A stretch of DNA of 5,284 bases from Opitutaceae bacterium (GTDB taxonomy: Bacteria; Verrucomicrobiota; Verrucomicrobiia; Opitutales; Opitutaceae), in the NCBI GenBank assembly GCA_025352845.1, contig JANXSC010000078.1:1-5284 (forward strand). The letters are read 5' to 3'. A program made the translations under genes and the position numbers. The notes under the pieces were generated by a model. It had not been told where the DNA came from, did no database searches, and worked only from the letters and a program-made list of their open reading frames with translations. Below are positions 1-5,284 of the stretch, piece after piece (positions within the stretch are counted from its first letter, which is position 1; every line of letters begins with the position of its first letter).

Positions 1-4
1 CTCG

Positions 5-29
5 CCAACTGCTCCCCACATCCAGTTGG
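5..29 (+). other. Possible hairpin in the glyS 5' leader
   Basis: A 7-bp inverted repeat (CCAACTG at 5-11, CAGTTGG at 23-29) could fold with an 11-nt loop just upstream of glyS. A competing hairpin pairs CCCCA at 14-18 with TGGGG at 27-31. The two share the G-run at 28-32, the only purine-rich stretch ahead of the glyS ATG. No T-run follows, so it does not look like an intrinsic terminator. Only 46 bases of leader are visible, so a larger regulatory RNA cannot be judged. It may be chance pairing in GC-rich DNA. Confidence 0.25.
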
Positions 30-46
30 GGGCGATCCTTCCCACC

Positions 47-1570
47 ATGTCCAACGCCGCCGAACCCAACCTCATGGAAGCCCTCGTGTCGCTCGCGAAG
101 CGCCGCGGCTTCATCTACCCGTCCTCCGAAATCTACGGCGGCCTCAACGGCTTTTTTGACTACGGCCCGCTCGGCTCCGAGCTTAAGAAGAACATCCGCG
201 ACTGCTGGTGGAACGACATGGTCCGCCGCCGCGACGACATCGTCGGCCTCGAGTCGTCGATCATCATGCACCCGAAGGTGTGGGAGGCGTCCGGCCACGT
301 CGCGGGCTTCAGCGACCCGCTCGTGGACTGCAAGGTGAGCAAGCAGCGTTATCGCGCCGACCAGTTGTTCTGGTCGCCGGTCGTCGTGGACGGCAAGGCC
401 GTCGGCTACGTCTCCGCGCTCGAAAGCGAAAAAACCGCCGAAGACCTCCAGGCCGCGGCTGAGTTGTTCAAGCGCAAGAAGGCTATCACTGGCACGCTCA
501 GCCCGGTCGTCGCCAAGGATTTCACCGAGGCCCAGGAAGCCGAGATCCCGCTCATCCCCTCGCCCGCCACCGGCGAGCCGGGCAGCCTGACGGCGCCGCG
601 CGCCTTCAACATGATGTTCCAGACGAACGTCGGCGCGATGACCGATGCTTCGGCCGTCGCCTACCTGCGGCCCGAGACGGCGCAGGGCATGTTCGTCGAT
701 TTCAAGAATGTCTGGGACACCGGCCGCGTGAAGCTGCCGTTCGGCATCGCGCAAATCGGGAAAAGTTTCCGCAACGAGATCACACCGCGCAACTTCATCT
801 TCCGCTCGCGCGAGTTCGAGCAGATGGAGATGGAATACTTCATCCACGAGGATGCCGACTGGTCGAAGTGCCATCAGGAATGGATCGAGTGGTGCCGCCA
901 GTGGCTCCTCTCCGTCGGCCTCCCGGAATCGAAGCTCTCCCTCTACGAACACAAGAAGGAGAAACTCGCGTTCTACTCGAAGGGCACGACCGACATCATG
1001 TTCGAGTATCCCTTCGGCGTGCAGGAGCTGTGGGGCATCGCCGCCCGCGGCAACTACGACCTCGGCCAGCACGCGACCGCCAGTGGCAAGCCGCAGGAGA
1101 TTTTCGACGAGGCCACGAAGAAGAAATTCGTCCCGCACGTGATCGAGCCCGCCGTGGGCGTCGACCGCATCCTGCTCGCCGTGCTCTGCGCCGGCTACGC
1201 GGAGGAGGATGTGAAGGATGAGAAGGGCAACGTCGAGAAACGCACCGTGCTCCGGCTCTCGCCGCGCATCGCACCGGTGAAAGTCGCCGTGCTCCCGCTC
1301 CTGAAAAACAAAGAAGCGCTCACGAAACGCGCCCACGATCTCTACAAGAAACTCCAGCGCCGCTACGCCGTGTTCTACGACGACGGCGGCAACATCGGCA
1401 AACGCTACCGTCGCCAAGACGAGATCGGCACGCCGTGGTGCGTGACGATCGACTTCGACACGATCGAGAAGCCGGGCGACACGTTTACGCTCCGCGAACG
1501 CGACTCGATGCAGCAGACCCGCATCACGGAAGCCGACCTCTTCGCGCTGTTGGAAGACAAGGTGCATTGA
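47..1570 (+). CDS. glyS: Glycine--tRNA ligase (glycyl-tRNA synthetase), alpha2 single-chain class II type
   Basis: This cytoplasmic enzyme attaches glycine to tRNA-Gly using ATP. The 507-aa product matches the usual length of the homodimeric bacterial/archaeal/eukaryotic-type enzyme (sometimes called glyQS), not the separate alpha and beta subunits of E. coli. Visible landmarks: the N-terminal RRGFIYPSSEIYGG and GFFDYGPLG segments (residues 19-43), RPETAQG (208-214), motif 2 as FRNEITPR plus FRSREFEQMEMEYF (241-265), ELWGIAARGNYDL (327-339), motif 3 as IEPAVGVDRILLAVL (366-380), and the anticodon-binding domain from about 408 with YDDGGNIGKRYRRQDEIGTP (444-463). All core motifs are intact, so it should be active. 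The CPxCG-like knuckle found in many relatives before PRxFNxMF is absent: residues 167-185 have no cysteine. I chose ATG at 47; an in-frame TTG at 26 would add seven residues of no family character. Neither start has a well-spaced Shine-Dalgarno; GGGGG at 28-32 is rather far from the ATG. The SNF2-family gene starts 32 bp downstream. Confidence 0.97.
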   Translation: MSNAAEPNLMEALVSLAKRRGFIYPSSEIYGGLNGFFDYGPLGSELKKNIRDCWWNDMVRRRDDIVGLESSIIMHPKVWEASGHVAGFSDPLVDCKVSKQRYRADQLFWSPVVVDGKAVGYVSALESEKTAEDLQAAAELFKRKKAITGTLSPVVAKDFTEAQEAEIPLIPSPATGEPGSLTAPRAFNMMFQTNVGAMTDASAVAYLRPETAQGMFVDFKNVWDTGRVKLPFGIAQIGKSFRNEITPRNFIFRSREFEQMEMEYFIHEDADWSKCHQEWIEWCRQWLLSVGLPESKLSLYEHKKEKLAFYSKGTTDIMFEYPFGVQELWGIAARGNYDLGQHATASGKPQEIFDEATKKKFVPHVIEPAVGVDRILLAVLCAGYAEEDVKDEKGNVEKRTVLRLSPRIAPVKVAVLPLLKNKEALTKRAHDLYKKLQRRYAVFYDDGGNIGKRYRRQDEIGTPWCVTIDFDTIEKPGDTFTLRERDSMQQTRITEADLFALLEDKVH

Positions 1571-1575
1571 GTCGC

Positions 1576-1592
1576 GCCGGCTTCGTGCCGGC
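1576..1592 (+). other. G/C-only hairpin in the glyS-SNF2 gap
   Basis: GCCGGC at 1576-1581 and GCCGGC at 1587-1592 are self-complementary copies that can pair as a 6-bp stem around a TTCGT loop, close to the stable C(UUCG)G tetraloop form. The hairpin starts 5 bases after the glyS stop codon and ends 10 bases before the SNF2 ATG. No T-run follows (CCTCGTTCCC), so it is not a standard intrinsic terminator. It could instead stabilise the glyS mRNA end, influence initiation of the next gene, or be a copy of a dispersed palindromic repeat. The pairing is certain; the role is not known. Confidence 0.45.
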
Positions 1593-1602
1593 CCTCGTTC
1601 CC

Positions 1603-5232
<3,630 letters not shown>

Positions 5233-5236
5233 ATAC

Positions 5237-5254
5237 CAACGGCCCGTTGCTTTT
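5237..5254 (+). terminator. Weak rho-independent terminator candidate after the SNF2 gene
   Basis: CAACG at 5237-5241 can pair with CGTTG at 5245-5249 around a GCC loop, followed by one C and TTTT at 5251-5254. The position, four bases after the TAA stop, suits the end of the transcript. The 5-bp stem and short T-run make it weak, and rho-dependent termination or structure beyond the window is equally possible. The remaining bases to 5284 are G-rich and show no gene start or other feature. Confidence 0.4.
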
Positions 5255-5284
5255 GGACTTTGCCGGTGGGCGGGCACGTCCCCG

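Noticed and set aside
1..46. Glycine riboswitch or T-box leader controlling glyS
   Set aside because: Only 46 bases are present and no conserved riboswitch or T-box core sequence is visible.
1435..1602. Upstream in-frame extension of the SNF2 reading frame inside glyS, adding 56 residues
   Set aside because: It reads the conserved 3' end of glyS in a different frame and gives an Arg/His-rich sequence with no family character; the SWIM lead-in begins after the ATG at 1603.

Overview
This GC-rich window (about two-thirds G+C by eye) holds two complete genes in tandem on the + strand and almost nothing else. The coding style suggests a high-GC member of the Verrucomicrobiota, possibly Opitutales. 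The grounds are a single-chain alpha2-type glycyl-tRNA synthetase, a large bacterial SWIM-SNF2 ATPase with a DEGQ-type Walker B motif, and a degenerate 7-bp repeat tract. This placement is inference from family resemblance; no rRNA or other marker is present.

Layout: bases 1-46 are the end of the upstream region of glyS and can form two competing small hairpins. Bases 47-1570 encode glycyl-tRNA synthetase (507 aa), with all class II motifs and the C-terminal anticodon-binding domain intact. A 32-bp gap (1571-1602) contains a 6-bp all-G/C hairpin with a TTCGT loop. Bases 1603-5232 encode a 1209-aa protein: an N-terminal SWIM zinc finger, a proline-rich linker, roughly 600 residues without a domain I can name confidently, and a complete C-terminal SNF2 ATPase/helicase core. 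Bases 5233-5284 are non-coding and begin with a weak terminator-like hairpin and T-run.

The short gap and shared orientation make co-transcription of the two genes plausible, but nothing shows a functional link: one charges tRNA-Gly and the other is predicted to remodel nucleoprotein on DNA. I see no clearly new multi-gene system. The points most worth a second look are inside or next to the SNF2 gene: a 7-bp repeat tract of five degenerate units embedded in frame within the ATPase N-lobe, a Cys/His/Trp cluster in the unnamed middle region, an A8 run on which slippage would give a SWIM-only product, and the hairpin at the gene junction.
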